49,185 nt of DNA from positions 1-49,185 of the forward strand of contig JAFMHC010000012.1 in assembly GCA_017854775.1 (NCBI GenBank), in the 5' to 3' direction. Source of the stretch: Gammaproteobacteria bacterium (GTDB taxonomy: Bacteria > Pseudomonadota > Gammaproteobacteria > Arenicellales > Arenicellaceae). The notes under the pieces are model-generated. The model did not search any database, was not told the DNA's origin, and saw only the letters and a program-made list of their open reading frames with translations. Positions 20,190-29,982 of this stretch are shown here, piece by piece. The position numbers and the translations under genes are program-made. Numbering within the stretch: position 1 is the stretch's first letter; every line of letters starts with the position of its first letter.

Positions 20190-20226
20190 GCATAAAAAAA
20201 CCGCATCAGTGGATGCGGTTTTTTTA
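20190..20226. terminator. Bidirectional intrinsic terminator
   Basis: AAAAAAACCGCATCAGTGGATGCGGTTTTTTT between convergent genes. Confidence 0.9.
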
Positions 20227-20242
20227 TTTTAATCTTTACACT

Positions 20243-20668
20243 TTATTGTTTAGCTAACGCGTCTCGGATTTCGGTAAGTAGCTTAACTTCATCAGAAGGT
20301 TCGGCAGGTGCTGCTGGAGCCTCTTCTTCGGCTTGCTTGGCAGCGTTCATACCTTTGATGACCATGAACAATGCAAATGCGACAATAACAAAGGTAACCA
20401 TGGCATTAATGAATAAGCCATAATTAATCGTTACTGCGCCGGCTTCTTGGGCCGCCTGTAACGTAGCGTAGGTCGCTCCATTGCCGCCTTTGATGACCGC
20501 AAACATATTGCTGAAATCTACGCCGCCGGTGAGCACGCCAACAACCGGCATGATTATATCGTCAACCAGCGATTTAACGATGGTGCCAAAGGCTGCGCCG
20601 ATAACAATACCAACCGCCATATCGACGAAGTTGCCTTTCATCGCAAATTCTTTAAACTCTTTTAACAT
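20243..20668 (-). CDS. mscL: Large-conductance mechanosensitive channel MscL
   Basis: [54 protein letters not shown]; internal Met preferred over track start 20698. Confidence 0.95.
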   Translation of the reverse strand: MLKEFKEFAMKGNFVDMAVGIVIGAAFGTIVKSLVDDIIMPVVGVLTGGVDFSNMFAVIKGGNGATYATLQAAQEAGAVTINYGLFINAMVTFVIVAFALFMVIKGMNAAKQAEEEAPAAPAEPSDEVKLLTEIRDALAKQ

Positions 20669-20904
20669 TTTATTCTCCTGAAATTTTCTTAGTGACATCA
20701 GCCTAAGATGACCGTGTGCTAATGCATACTGGATTAAGTAGGTACTACTGTCTGCTTCAAGAGTGTAGTGTACCTCCCAAGGCTTACAAGGAGCTCTTTA
20801 AACAGTCATCATGCTCTCGTGATACGCATTCTGCCTTTTGTAGAGACTTTTGCAAGCCGTGTGACAATTGATCACAATTCAAATGCAGCGGCTAGTTCTG
20901 CAGA

Positions 20905-21708
20905 TTAGCGATAGCTGAGGCTAACTTGGTAGTAAGGGTGGTCAGAAACACCTTTTTCTAACATTTCCCCCGCTTCAACATTAAAGCCTTTGGTGAGAAT
21001 CCAATCGATGCGGTCCGCATTTTCTAGATCTAAGCCAGCTGATGAAATCGCATCTGTAATTTCGATGTCCTTCAGTGCATTGGCTAAGCTGGGCGTGTTA
21101 GCTCGGCTATTAAAATCGCCCAGTAATATGGCCCGAGGGTATTTGGCAAATTCTTGTAGCACTAGCTTAAGTTGATCTTCACGACCACCGCGGGTGTGCA
21201 AGTGAGTGTTGATAAAGTGAAAGCTCTGACCTTGCCAATGTACTTGGGCGACCGTCATATTTCGAAAGCTTTTGCCCGATTTGTCGGGTAACATTTCAAC
21301 GCGCCAGTCGCTTACCGGCACTTTACTTAAAATCGCATTGCCACGGTGCTCGCGGAACCAGCGTTGGCGTGTAGCGCTGAACAGCCAACCAAACTTGCCA
21401 ACCTTAGCTAGACGCTCGGTTTGACCCGAACTCAGGCCTAAGAAACCGTCAAAGCCGGCTGCGTACACTTCTTGAACGCCGACTAAATCAGCATTAGCCA
21501 TAACTTGGGCACTGGCAAGAAGGTTGCGTTTGCCGTCGAGACCCTTACCGGTTTGGATATTGTAGCTTGCTACTTTAAGAACCTCTGGCTGCTCCGTTTG
21601 TTGGGGCTGCGAGAGTAGCGATACGCCCGCTTTGTCAGTTGCTGGTTGAGACCGTCTAGCAACGGCGATGAGCGCGATAATCAGTGCAATAATTAGTATT
21701 TTAGCCAT
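20905..21708 (-). CDS. Endonuclease/exonuclease/phosphatase family protein
   Basis: 267 aa; VASYNIQTGKGLDG, VGVQEV, FINTHLHTRGG, LLGDFNSR, SDHPYY. Confidence 0.88.
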   Translation of the reverse strand: MAKILIIALIIALIAVARRSQPATDKAGVSLLSQPQQTEQPEVLKVASYNIQTGKGLDGKRNLLASAQVMANADLVGVQEVYAAGFDGFLGLSSGQTERLAKVGKFGWLFSATRQRWFREHRGNAILSKVPVSDWRVEMLPDKSGKSFRNMTVAQVHWQGQSFHFINTHLHTRGGREDQLKLVLQEFAKYPRAILLGDFNSRANTPSLANALKDIEITDAISSAGLDLENADRIDWILTKGFNVEAGEMLEKGVSDHPYYQVSLSYR

Positions 21709-21812
21709 CGATTTTCTTTCTTAAGTTTTTTTCTTGGTGTCACTGAGGTTTCTAGGTTTATGAAGCTTTACGATTTTTTGCTGAGTATTTGGCTTTCGCC
21801 GCTTGCTAGCGA

Positions 21813-22619
21813 CTACTTGGTAGCGACCAAGTACGCGACGTAGGACAAACAGGCTTCGCCTAATTCCGTTTTAGTGAATATACCATCGCCACTTTCGCCG
21901 TCTTCGTCGGTACCTTCCCAATAACAATCAGCGCTCTTGAAACCGGCTTCGAGCATGATGTCACGCAACTCAGGTAAGCCCCATAGTCGCCATTCATAGG
22001 TAAACGCATCGGTCATCTCGGTGCCGTCCGGGAAGCGAAAGTGAATATGCAAACGCGCATGACCGGTGATCGGGTTGATCGCATCTTGGTCCCATACATA
22101 GGTGAAGCTTTGATCCTCCATCTCGGTTTCTTCTTCGAGCTCTTGGATGCTCTCTGGGCCACCATGCAGGTCACAGACAAAAATGCCATCGGGGGCTAAG
22201 TCGGCATAAACGCGCCTAAAGTAGTCAAGCATTTCCGAGCGCTGCTTGAAGATCCAATAAGAAAAGTTTTGCGCACACCTGACATCCGGCGCGCGACGAC
22301 TTGGATTGCGCGCATCTTCCTGATATTGCAGAACACGCTTACCGGCTTTGCCTAATGGTTTTAGATTGTGTTTTAAGCCCCAGGCAAGTGGCTCAGGATC
22401 AATATCGTAAGACTCTGTTGTAAAATCATCGCCTAAGTTTGCCCAATGGCCAGACATCAAACAGGTGCCACAAAAGTCTTCACGCAGATGTTTTGGGCTT
22501 TTACCGTTGATTGACTTATAGGTATCGATTAAAAAGCTAACGTCCTGTTCTGCTGATTGAACTGCGCGTTGATATAATACGTATTTATCAGCTGTTTTAG
22601 CCGTGTAATTCTTAGCCAT
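21813..22619 (-). CDS. Class I SAM-dependent methyltransferase
   Basis: 268 aa; LREDFCGTCLMSGHW, TTESYDIDPEPLAWG, LAPDGIFVCDLHGG. Confidence 0.75.
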   Translation of the reverse strand: MAKNYTAKTADKYVLYQRAVQSAEQDVSFLIDTYKSINGKSPKHLREDFCGTCLMSGHWANLGDDFTTESYDIDPEPLAWGLKHNLKPLGKAGKRVLQYQEDARNPSRRAPDVRCAQNFSYWIFKQRSEMLDYFRRVYADLAPDGIFVCDLHGGPESIQELEEETEMEDQSFTYVWDQDAINPITGHARLHIHFRFPDGTEMTDAFTYEWRLWGLPELRDIMLEAGFKSADCYWEGTDEDGESGDGIFTKTELGEACLSYVAYLVATK

Positions 22620-22952
22620 TTTAAACTCGGTTTGATGTGCGATTGGTCGCGCTAAATTCAGTCTAAAGTGTACCGTAAAAAATACCCTCTAAATAGACAT
22701 CATCAATGCCACTAATGGCGATCTAAAAATCATTTAATAGATAGGCACATAGCCTTTGCCTTAATACAGAGATAAAGGTCACTCGCTAGAAATATAATTT
22801 GCCTTATACTCTGGTGTCAGTATTAGCTAGATTACGCCGATTAGAGTGAGAAATGTTAGCTGGCAATCTTGATCGATGTTTTCAATAATAATCGCTAACT
22901 TATTGATAAAAATAGGAACTCTGATTTTTAGTTTTTTGAGGCATAAAAATAG

Positions 22953-23148
22953 TTATACACAAATTATTTAAGTCAATAGATTTGCAATATTTATTTTTTG
23001 TGTAACATGACTGAAACATTTGATTCAATATAAGCTATTGATTTTATTGATATAATTTATTTGCATAAAAAATAGGCAATTTTTGTCAGGTCAATAAGTA
23101 TCAACTGTTACAGCCCGTTTTTCACTTTTATCAACAAAGTTATCCACA
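22953..23148. promoter_or_regulatory. AT-rich region with DnaA-box-like motifs upstream of priA
   Basis: TTATACACA (22953-22961) and perfect TTATCCACA (23140-23148), near-match TTATCAACA (23129-23137), within AT-rich intergenic DNA. Confidence 0.4.
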
Positions 23149-23205
23149 GGCTGTGTGAGTAACTTTTTATTAAAATATGACAACTTGTCCAAACCCGCAT
23201 AAACA

Positions 23206-25452
23206 ATGACTTTATCGATATTTGAGCCACGATCGGAGCACATTATTAGCGTCGCTGTGCCTGTGCCATTGAGACAAAGTTTTGACTTTTTGCTACCGAT
23301 CACCTCGCCCGAAAACGAGATCAAGCCCAGTGTCGGTGCAAGAGTGAAAGTTCCCTTCGGGTCGCGTAAATTAGTCGGCGTAATTCTATCGATTAAAAGT
23401 GACAGTGATTTTCCCGAAAATAAGCTTAAACCGGCGATCGAAATACTCGATCAATCCAACCTATTTGATGACGCGCTTTGGACTTCTTTACTTTGGTTAT
23501 CGCGTTACTATCTAGCGCCCATCGGCGAAGTGCTGGATGCCGCTTTACCGGTAGCTTTACGGCAGGCGGGTGAGCTGATGCCGAACAGTAAAAAGACCTG
23601 GGCGCTGACCGAAGTGGGTCGCAGCCGTTCGCTTGATGAACTTAATCGTGCGCCACTGCAGCTTGCTATTATCAAGTTGTTTATGAAAAATAGCTTATTA
23701 ACCGCTGACGACTTTAAAGATACGGCGACAAGTTGGCGCCAGGCGGTCAATGCCTTAGTCGAGAAGGGCTGGGTCGAAGAGACCCAAGCGCAACCAGCCC
23801 TAGCTCAACGTTCGCTTGATAAGCACGATTTTATTACCTTAACTGAGCAGCAAGCAGTGGCTGTAGAGTCGATTAACCAGAGTATTGGTCAGCAGCGCTT
23901 CTCGGCAACCTTGTTACACGGCGTTACCGGCAGCGGCAAGACCGAAGTATATTTCTCGGCGATGGAATCGGTATTGGCAATCGGTAAACAAATTTTACTC
24001 ATGGTTCCAGAGATAGGTTTAACGCCTCAGCTAATTGAGCGGGTCAAGCGTCGCTTTAGTGAGCCGCTTGTGGTGATGCACTCTGGGCTCAATGATACTG
24101 AGCGACACCTTGCTTGGTGGCATGCCAAGCAAGGCAATGCCAAGATAGTGATTGGCACGCGTTCGTCGGTATTTAGCTCGTTTGCTGATCTTGGTTTAAT
24201 TATTATTGACGAAGAGCATGACGGGTCTTTCAAGCAGCAAGATGGTGTCCGCTATCAAGCCAGAGATGTGGCGACGTATAGAGCCAAGCAGCAAAATATA
24301 GCGATTATTCTAGGTTCGGCAACACCCTCGCTCGAGACTTTCGTGAATGCCGAATCAGGCCGCTATAACTTGCTCAGCCTTACTGAGCGAGCGACTAAGG
24401 TTGCACTGCCAAGCATAGAGCTAATCGATCTTAATATGCAGCCGACTAACGATGGCTTGAGCCCTGCGATGCTTGAAGCGATAAAAGCGACATTGTCAAA
24501 AGAAAAGCAAGTTATGCTGTTTCTTAACCGGCGCGGCTATGCACCGGTGTTGTATTGCAAAGACTGTAAGCAAGCCGCTAAATGTCATCGTTGCGATTCT
24601 CACCTGACCTTGCACCGACGGGTAAATCGCATGCGTTGCCACCATTGTGGTTACGAGGGTCAATTGCAAACTCGATGTGGCAGCTGTAACTCAGCAGAAA
24701 TGGTCGATGTTGGTGAAGGTACGCAGCGAGTAGAAGACGCAATTGCCCTGCGCTTTCCTGAGTCCACGGTGTTGCGTATCGACCGCGATAGCACCAGCCG
24801 TAAGGGTGAATTGGCTGAAGTGCTCGAACAAGCACGCTCTGGTAAGGCCGACATCCTAATTGGTACTCAGTTAATAACCAAGGGCCACGATTTTCCTAAT
24901 GTGGGAATGGTTGGCATTTTAGAGGCCGACCAAGGGCTATATAGCACTGACTTCCGAGCCAGCGAAGCCTTGTTTCAACAGATTTTACAAGTCTCCGGAC
25001 GCGCTGGTCGTCGCGGTGATGTTGGCCGCGTGTTTATTCAAACCAACTTTCCTGAGAACCGGTTTTTCGAAAAAGTGATTAAACATGATTTCATCGGCTT
25101 TGCCAAAGACCTGATGGCAGAACGTAAAGCTGCACAATTCCCCCCGTTCGGTTGTTTCGCATTGATCCGAGCCGAATCACCGCATCAAGCTCAGGCTTTA
25201 CAATTTTTACGTAAAGCGAGGCATGATATTCAGCCGAGTGACGGCGTTAGGCTAATGGACGCCGTGCCCGCGCCAATGGAGCGACGCGCAGGCAGGTATC
25301 GGGCTCAGTTGTTATTATGTAGCAATCAGCGCTCCGCACTTAATCACACACTAGCCCTTTGGTTGCACTTAATTGCTACTGATAACGCGGCTAAAAAATT
25401 AGCTAATTCGGTGCGCTGGAGCTTAGATATCGACCCGCTAGATCACTTTTAA
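23206..25452 (+). CDS. priA: Primosomal protein N' (replication restart helicase PriA)
   Basis: 748 aa; LLHGVTGSGKTEVYF, IIIDEEHDGSFKQQDGVRYQARDVA, LFLNRRGYAPVLYCKDC, zinc cysteines, QVSGRAGRRGDVG. Confidence 0.97.
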   Translation: MTLSIFEPRSEHIISVAVPVPLRQSFDFLLPITSPENEIKPSVGARVKVPFGSRKLVGVILSIKSDSDFPENKLKPAIEILDQSNLFDDALWTSLLWLSRYYLAPIGEVLDAALPVALRQAGELMPNSKKTWALTEVGRSRSLDELNRAPLQLAIIKLFMKNSLLTADDFKDTATSWRQAVNALVEKGWVEETQAQPALAQRSLDKHDFITLTEQQAVAVESINQSIGQQRFSATLLHGVTGSGKTEVYFSAMESVLAIGKQILLMVPEIGLTPQLIERVKRRFSEPLVVMHSGLNDTERHLAWWHAKQGNAKIVIGTRSSVFSSFADLGLIIIDEEHDGSFKQQDGVRYQARDVATYRAKQQNIAIILGSATPSLETFVNAESGRYNLLSLTERATKVALPSIELIDLNMQPTNDGLSPAMLEAIKATLSKEKQVMLFLNRRGYAPVLYCKDCKQAAKCHRCDSHLTLHRRVNRMRCHHCGYEGQLQTRCGSCNSAEMVDVGEGTQRVEDAIALRFPESTVLRIDRDSTSRKGELAEVLEQARSGKADILIGTQLITKGHDFPNVGMVGILEADQGLYSTDFRASEALFQQILQVSGRAGRRGDVGRVFIQTNFPENRFFEKVIKHDFIGFAKDLMAERKAAQFPPFGCFALIRAESPHQAQALQFLRKARHDIQPSDGVRLMDAVPAPMERRAGRYRAQLLLCSNQRSALNHTLALWLHLIATDNAAKKLANSVRWSLDIDPLDHF

Positions 25453-25512
25453 CCCGTTCAGATTCTTGTTCGCTAGTTGGCCCAATCATTAAATCAGGTT
25501 AGTCGGCTGTGG

Positions 25513-25815
25513 TTAATTTTCCAGACGAGTCCGTTGCAGTGCCCTAGCCGCTGAATAGCTGGCGACACAATATGGGACTATATAGCTCAAAAATATCTTG
25601 ATCCAAGTTTGCCGGCTAATGTCGAGTGCGAGAATTGCACAGCCGTGATTAATAACCGCCAAAATGCTGCCGACCACGAGTGATACTTTGATTGCGTTTA
25701 TTACAACGCCGCGAGAAACGGCTAATTGAAGAAACGTGAGACGACTAGTCATTTGATAGTGTGCCGTAATTTTTGAGGTATATGTTAAAGACCGTGTGTG
25801 GAGGTATTCTCTCAC
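25513..25815 (-). CDS. NrtS-like nitrate/nitrite transporter family small membrane protein
   Basis: 100 aa; AIKVSLVVGSILAVINHGCAIL...WIKIFLSYIVPYCVASYSA resembles NrtS family. Confidence 0.6.
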   Translation of the reverse strand: MREYLHTRSLTYTSKITAHYQMTSRLTFLQLAVSRGVVINAIKVSLVVGSILAVINHGCAILALDISRQTWIKIFLSYIVPYCVASYSAARALQRTRLEN

Positions 25816-25931
25816 CCGCGACGTTTTGCAGCCGGTGATATAGTAATTGTCATATTTATAGTGGACAATAGGTCAAGAACTATGGAAGTTCATTAATAGC
25901 ACACCCTAAACCCAATTCGGAGAATCCCTAC

Positions 25932-27557
25932 ATGACCCTTAAAACCTTTCTGTTTTCCGTTGCTCTTGCCACCGCTAGCTTGAATGCGGCTGCTCAAGTC
26001 GAAAATGGCACCTTTGAAACTTGGTCTAACGGTGCCCCATCCGGTTGGACCACCATCGACTCAGGCATTCTGTTAGACCAAGTAAGCACCCCCATTGTTG
26101 ACGGCCAATATGCGCTGAAAACCACCGTGACCACGGCGTCTCAGAGTAATACCGACTTGCTGCAACAGTTCGACGTTGTCGCTAACCAAACCTATGATTT
26201 TGAAGTCTCGATCTACCACACTGAAGGCAGCGTAGCCGCACGGATCATAGCGGATGGCTATCGAGGCTATTCAGACCCGTCTATTCGTAACCAGTGGCAG
26301 CAACTTCGTTTCAGCTACCAAGCTACCAGCACTAAGACGATTAACTTAGGTCTGCGGTTTTATGATCGATCAGGCTTTGACGGCTCAGAAGTGGTGTATG
26401 TCGATAGCTTTCAACCGACATCGACAACTACCCCACCGGCGCCGACCGGTTGTCAAGACCCCACTACTACAGCTACTACTATCACAATTAATACCGATAA
26501 CTATGGTAGCGAAACCAGCTGGCAGTTAAGCACCGCAGCAGGTCAAACAATTGGAGGTGGTTCTAACTACGCTAACAACCAAAGCTTTGTAAGTGATTTC
26601 TGCCTATCCGAGGGCGATTACACCTTTGCTATCGCGGACACCTTTGGTGATGGTATTTGTTGTAGCTTTGGCAATGGAAGCTATGTCGTTGAGGCAAATG
26701 GTCAAGAACTTTTAAGTGGCGGTCAATTCGCTTCTAATGAAACGCGAAGCTTTACAATTCAAGGGTCAGGTACAACTCCGCCAGATACTGGTGATTACTA
26801 TCAAGCTGCGAATGGGCTAAGCGGATTTGCACTGAAAACTGCATTGCATAACATTATTAAGGGCCATGCGGCTCAAGGTTATGGCGCTCTATGGGGCTTT
26901 TATTCGGCCAATAGTTTAGACCTGTACTTTGAGAACGACGGCAGCATACTCGACATCTACTCGGAAAATCCTAACGGTACTGACCCCTATAACTACACCG
27001 CCATTACTAATCAGTGCGGTAGCTACAATAGTGAAGCTGATTGTTACAATCGTGAGCACTCATTTCCGAGAAGTTGGTTTGGTGGTTCAATAGAGCCGAT
27101 GAATTCAGACGTGCACTTTATCTTTGCCACCGACGGCCAAGTTAACGCCTATCGCGGTAGCTTTCCTTACGGCGAAGTCGGCACTAACGACGTTGTATCT
27201 AACAACGGTTCGGCTCGCGGATCAGCTCAGTCAGGCCTTGGCTATTCAGGTACCGTGTTCGAACCAATTGATGAATTCAAAGGTGATATGGCTCGCGCCA
27301 CCTTATACGTAGCAACTCGTTATGAAAATATAGTCGCAGGCTGGGAAAATAACAGCTCGTCCTCAGACGCCGTTCTCAATGGTAGCAATACTCAGGTATA
27401 TGAAACCTGGTATCTCAATTTGCTAAAGCAATGGCATCAACAAGACCCGGTCAGCCAAAAAGAAATTGATCGTAATAACGCAGCACATGTTTATCAAGGC
27501 AATCGAAACCCGTTTGTTGATCACCCTGAATATGTGCAGTCTATTTGGGGGAATTAG
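25932..27557 (+). CDS. Secreted endonuclease I family nuclease with N-terminal jelly-roll-like domains
   Basis: 541 aa; signal peptide; CYNREHSFPRSWFGG...MNSDVHFIFATDGQVNAYRGSFPYGEV endonuclease I core; DTFGDGICCSFGNGSY accessory domain. Confidence 0.85.
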   Translation: MTLKTFLFSVALATASLNAAAQVENGTFETWSNGAPSGWTTIDSGILLDQVSTPIVDGQYALKTTVTTASQSNTDLLQQFDVVANQTYDFEVSIYHTEGSVAARIIADGYRGYSDPSIRNQWQQLRFSYQATSTKTINLGLRFYDRSGFDGSEVVYVDSFQPTSTTTPPAPTGCQDPTTTATTITINTDNYGSETSWQLSTAAGQTIGGGSNYANNQSFVSDFCLSEGDYTFAIADTFGDGICCSFGNGSYVVEANGQELLSGGQFASNETRSFTIQGSGTTPPDTGDYYQAANGLSGFALKTALHNIIKGHAAQGYGALWGFYSANSLDLYFENDGSILDIYSENPNGTDPYNYTAITNQCGSYNSEADCYNREHSFPRSWFGGSIEPMNSDVHFIFATDGQVNAYRGSFPYGEVGTNDVVSNNGSARGSAQSGLGYSGTVFEPIDEFKGDMARATLYVATRYENIVAGWENNSSSSDAVLNGSNTQVYETWYLNLLKQWHQQDPVSQKEIDRNNAAHVYQGNRNPFVDHPEYVQSIWGN

Positions 27558-27591
27558 CTCGCGCTTTAGACTATTTAGTCGATAAAAGACC

Positions 27592-27637
27592 GAGCATTCG
27601 TGCTGTCCGTAGGGCTAGTTCGAATGCTCTTTCTCTT
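27592..27637. terminator. Stem-loop terminator downstream of the endonuclease gene
   Basis: GAGCATTCG (27592-27600) / CGAATGCTC (27621-27629) followed by TTTCTCTT. Confidence 0.6.
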
Positions 27638-27816
27638 ATCGAGTACTCTTGCACCTAAAGGTGTAATGAGAATTGTGCGTGGAGCTTATAACTACCGCAA
27701 GCAGAGTAATAGAAATGTCTTACCCCCAATTACTCGATCTAAGGTATATATTTTTTAGGTGCCCTTGGGGATACCTAGGGCTATCTTACGATAGCGTTTG
27801 GGCTAAGTGTATTCAC

Positions 27817-29388
27817 TTATTTCGATGCGGACAAATTTTCAAGTGACGCCGGGAATGCTTGCGCGTCCTCTCTAAAGTAAACTTGGTACCTTTCTTCAAA
27901 CCCAGCTCTCGGGGGGATTCGGCCGTCTAGTAATGAGGAATGGAGGCCGTCGACAAAGTACATCGCGACGTCTTGCTTGTCTTTAGTTTTGATCGCGCCT
28001 CTTGGTATGAGGTTAAACAAATCTTTTACATGCGAGCGAGATTCTTCTGAGATGTTGATGTTATTGGCTTCGCCCGACGCTTCTAATCTCGCTGCTCGAT
28101 TCACCGTGCTCCCCCAAATATCGAAGGCGAATTTTTTGATGCCTACTACGCCTGCAACGACGGGTCCCGAATGTATGCCTATGCGGATTTCCCAGTCGGG
28201 ATAGTCTTCGCGGCTGCTAAGTTGCTTTGTTATTTCGATGCACTCCATCGCCGCCAAAATCATATCGGCGCAATGTGATAAGTTACGGCTAGGAACGCCA
28301 GAAACAGCCATGTAGCAATCGCCAATAGTTTTTAGTTTCTCGACATTATATTTATCGCAAATTTTGTCAAACTCAGTGAAATATTCATTTAATACCTCAA
28401 CCAGTTTATCAACTGATAACTTCTCAGTTGAGAGAGTAAAGCCTTTAATGTCGGCAAACATCACGGTGGCCGAAGAATAGTATTGGGGTGCTACTTTGCC
28501 GTTGTCGACTAATTCATCGGCGGTAGATTTGGGTAAAATGTTCAACAATAAATGTTGTGATCTCTGACGTTGTTCATTAACAATTCTATATTGCTCATCA
28601 AGCTTGTCTCTAGCTTCAAGCAAGCGGCCGCCCATGTCGTTAAAACTTTCAGCGAGATCATGCAATTCATCTTTGGATTTGTCATTGATGCGATGATCTA
28701 AATCACCTGCACCAATTTTTTCCGCACCTAATTGGAGACCGGTTAAGCGGCTCATTAAGTCCCTAGAAAACCATATTAAGATTAGCATTAAAAATAATGT
28801 TGAGCCCAAAAACACGGATGTCGAGAGCTTATTGGTTAATGCAGACGTAGTGGCATAATTTTCTCGCGCCAGTTTGATGCGAGACTCTTCGGCTTGAATT
28901 AGGGCGGGTAAATAAATTTGCATTACCTCATTGGCTAACGGCTCGGCATTAATTGCCAGCTCCATCAATGCTTCGGTATGATCTCGACCGAAGTAAAGAT
29001 AGAAGCGACGCCATGACTTAATCAAGGCCTCATATTTGCTACTCAGCGCGGTCAGTTCCTTACTGCTCTCAGAGCCGACACTGCTAGAAATACGGGAAAT
29101 ACTTTCGGCAACTACGTTGGTTTGAGTATCAAAACGCTCGATGTCTTTCGGGTGCAGAGCTAGGTCTTCTGTGCCACTAACAAATTGGCCCATAATGGTA
29201 TTTTGTTTACTAAGGTCATTCAGGCCCCTCTGAGTTTCGCCGAGTGCGATCTGTACCTCGGTAGCAAGTCGTAACTCCTCAATGGCGTTATTACTTTTAC
29301 TTTTGCTCCAGAAATAGACAGACAGATTTGCCCCGGAAAACGCCACAACAAGCACAAAGATTAGAATCAGTTTGCCGCCGATATTCAT
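27817..29388 (-). CDS. Membrane-bound class III adenylate/guanylate cyclase with periplasmic helical domain and HAMP
   Basis: 523 aa; two TMs, HAMP (LTGLQLGAEKIGAGDLDHRI), VMFADIKGFTLSTEKLSVDKLVEVLNEYFTEFD, RIGIHSGPVVAGVVGIKKFAFDIWGSTVNRAARLE. Confidence 0.92.
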   Translation of the reverse strand: MNIGGKLILIFVLVVAFSGANLSVYFWSKSKSNNAIEELRLATEVQIALGETQRGLNDLSKQNTIMGQFVSGTEDLALHPKDIERFDTQTNVVAESISRISSSVGSESSKELTALSSKYEALIKSWRRFYLYFGRDHTEALMELAINAEPLANEVMQIYLPALIQAEESRIKLARENYATTSALTNKLSTSVFLGSTLFLMLILIWFSRDLMSRLTGLQLGAEKIGAGDLDHRINDKSKDELHDLAESFNDMGGRLLEARDKLDEQYRIVNEQRQRSQHLLLNILPKSTADELVDNGKVAPQYYSSATVMFADIKGFTLSTEKLSVDKLVEVLNEYFTEFDKICDKYNVEKLKTIGDCYMAVSGVPSRNLSHCADMILAAMECIEITKQLSSREDYPDWEIRIGIHSGPVVAGVVGIKKFAFDIWGSTVNRAARLEASGEANNINISEESRSHVKDLFNLIPRGAIKTKDKQDVAMYFVDGLHSSLLDGRIPPRAGFEERYQVYFREDAQAFPASLENLSASK

Positions 29389-29418
29389 GATTATTAGTGC
29401 AGTGTATCCGCTGAAGAG

Positions 29419-29913
29419 TTATTTAAAAACCAATGGGTAACCTTCCTCACCAGGAAGAATATTATCAACTTTTAAGACCTTGGCATCAGGCGGAACTTCA
29501 GCATCATCTACAAATGCGATTGCGCCTGGAATTCGACTAACTAATATCCCAGCCATTTCATTTGATAGAACAACTTTGGGGCCAGAGGCCGCTTCTGTCC
29601 GAAATACTTTTGATATCCAAAATTGCCGATATTGAGGCTCGCTCATTTTCATTACTTCACCGAGTACCGTATCCCGCTCCCAAGAAACGGGTGCCTGAAT
29701 GAGTAAAGTGACAAGCCCGCCGCCCTTCCAAAATCGAATGTCACCTAATAAGAGCAGTCTAAGGTCTTCAGTAGAAATGCTATCTTGTTGCACAGTCGGG
29801 TTAACGATCACTACCAAACTTCGTTTGTTGTCGGCATTAGCATCCGTCTGTGCAAAGCCTGTTGAGGCTGAGCATAGTAAAAAGAAGACTAGTAGCACTT
29901 TAAAATATTGCAT
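29419..29913 (-). CDS. Small PstS-like periplasmic substrate-binding-domain protein
   Basis: 164 aa; signal peptide; VIVNPTVQQDSISTEDLRLLLLGDIRFWKGG...FWISKVFR...IPGAIAFVDD. Confidence 0.7.
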   Translation of the reverse strand: MQYFKVLLVFFLLCSASTGFAQTDANADNKRSLVVIVNPTVQQDSISTEDLRLLLLGDIRFWKGGGLVTLLIQAPVSWERDTVLGEVMKMSEPQYRQFWISKVFRTEAASGPKVVLSNEMAGILVSRIPGAIAFVDDAEVPPDAKVLKVDNILPGEEGYPLVFK

Positions 29914-29982
29914 CGTATAACTCTCAATATGAACTAATTTTGTAAATTTTTTTGAACTCTCTATGAGCGAGCCGAATAGAGT

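Noticed and set aside
22620-23205. Confident call of chromosomal oriC upstream of priA
   Set aside because: Only two good DnaA boxes and no dnaA/dnaN/mnmG neighbours; reported as a lower-confidence observation instead.
27585-27640. AGTTCGAAT resembling a tRNA T-loop
   Set aside because: It is one arm of a perfect GAGCATTCG/CGAATGCTC stem-loop with a T-rich tail; no acceptor, D or anticodon arm could be fitted.
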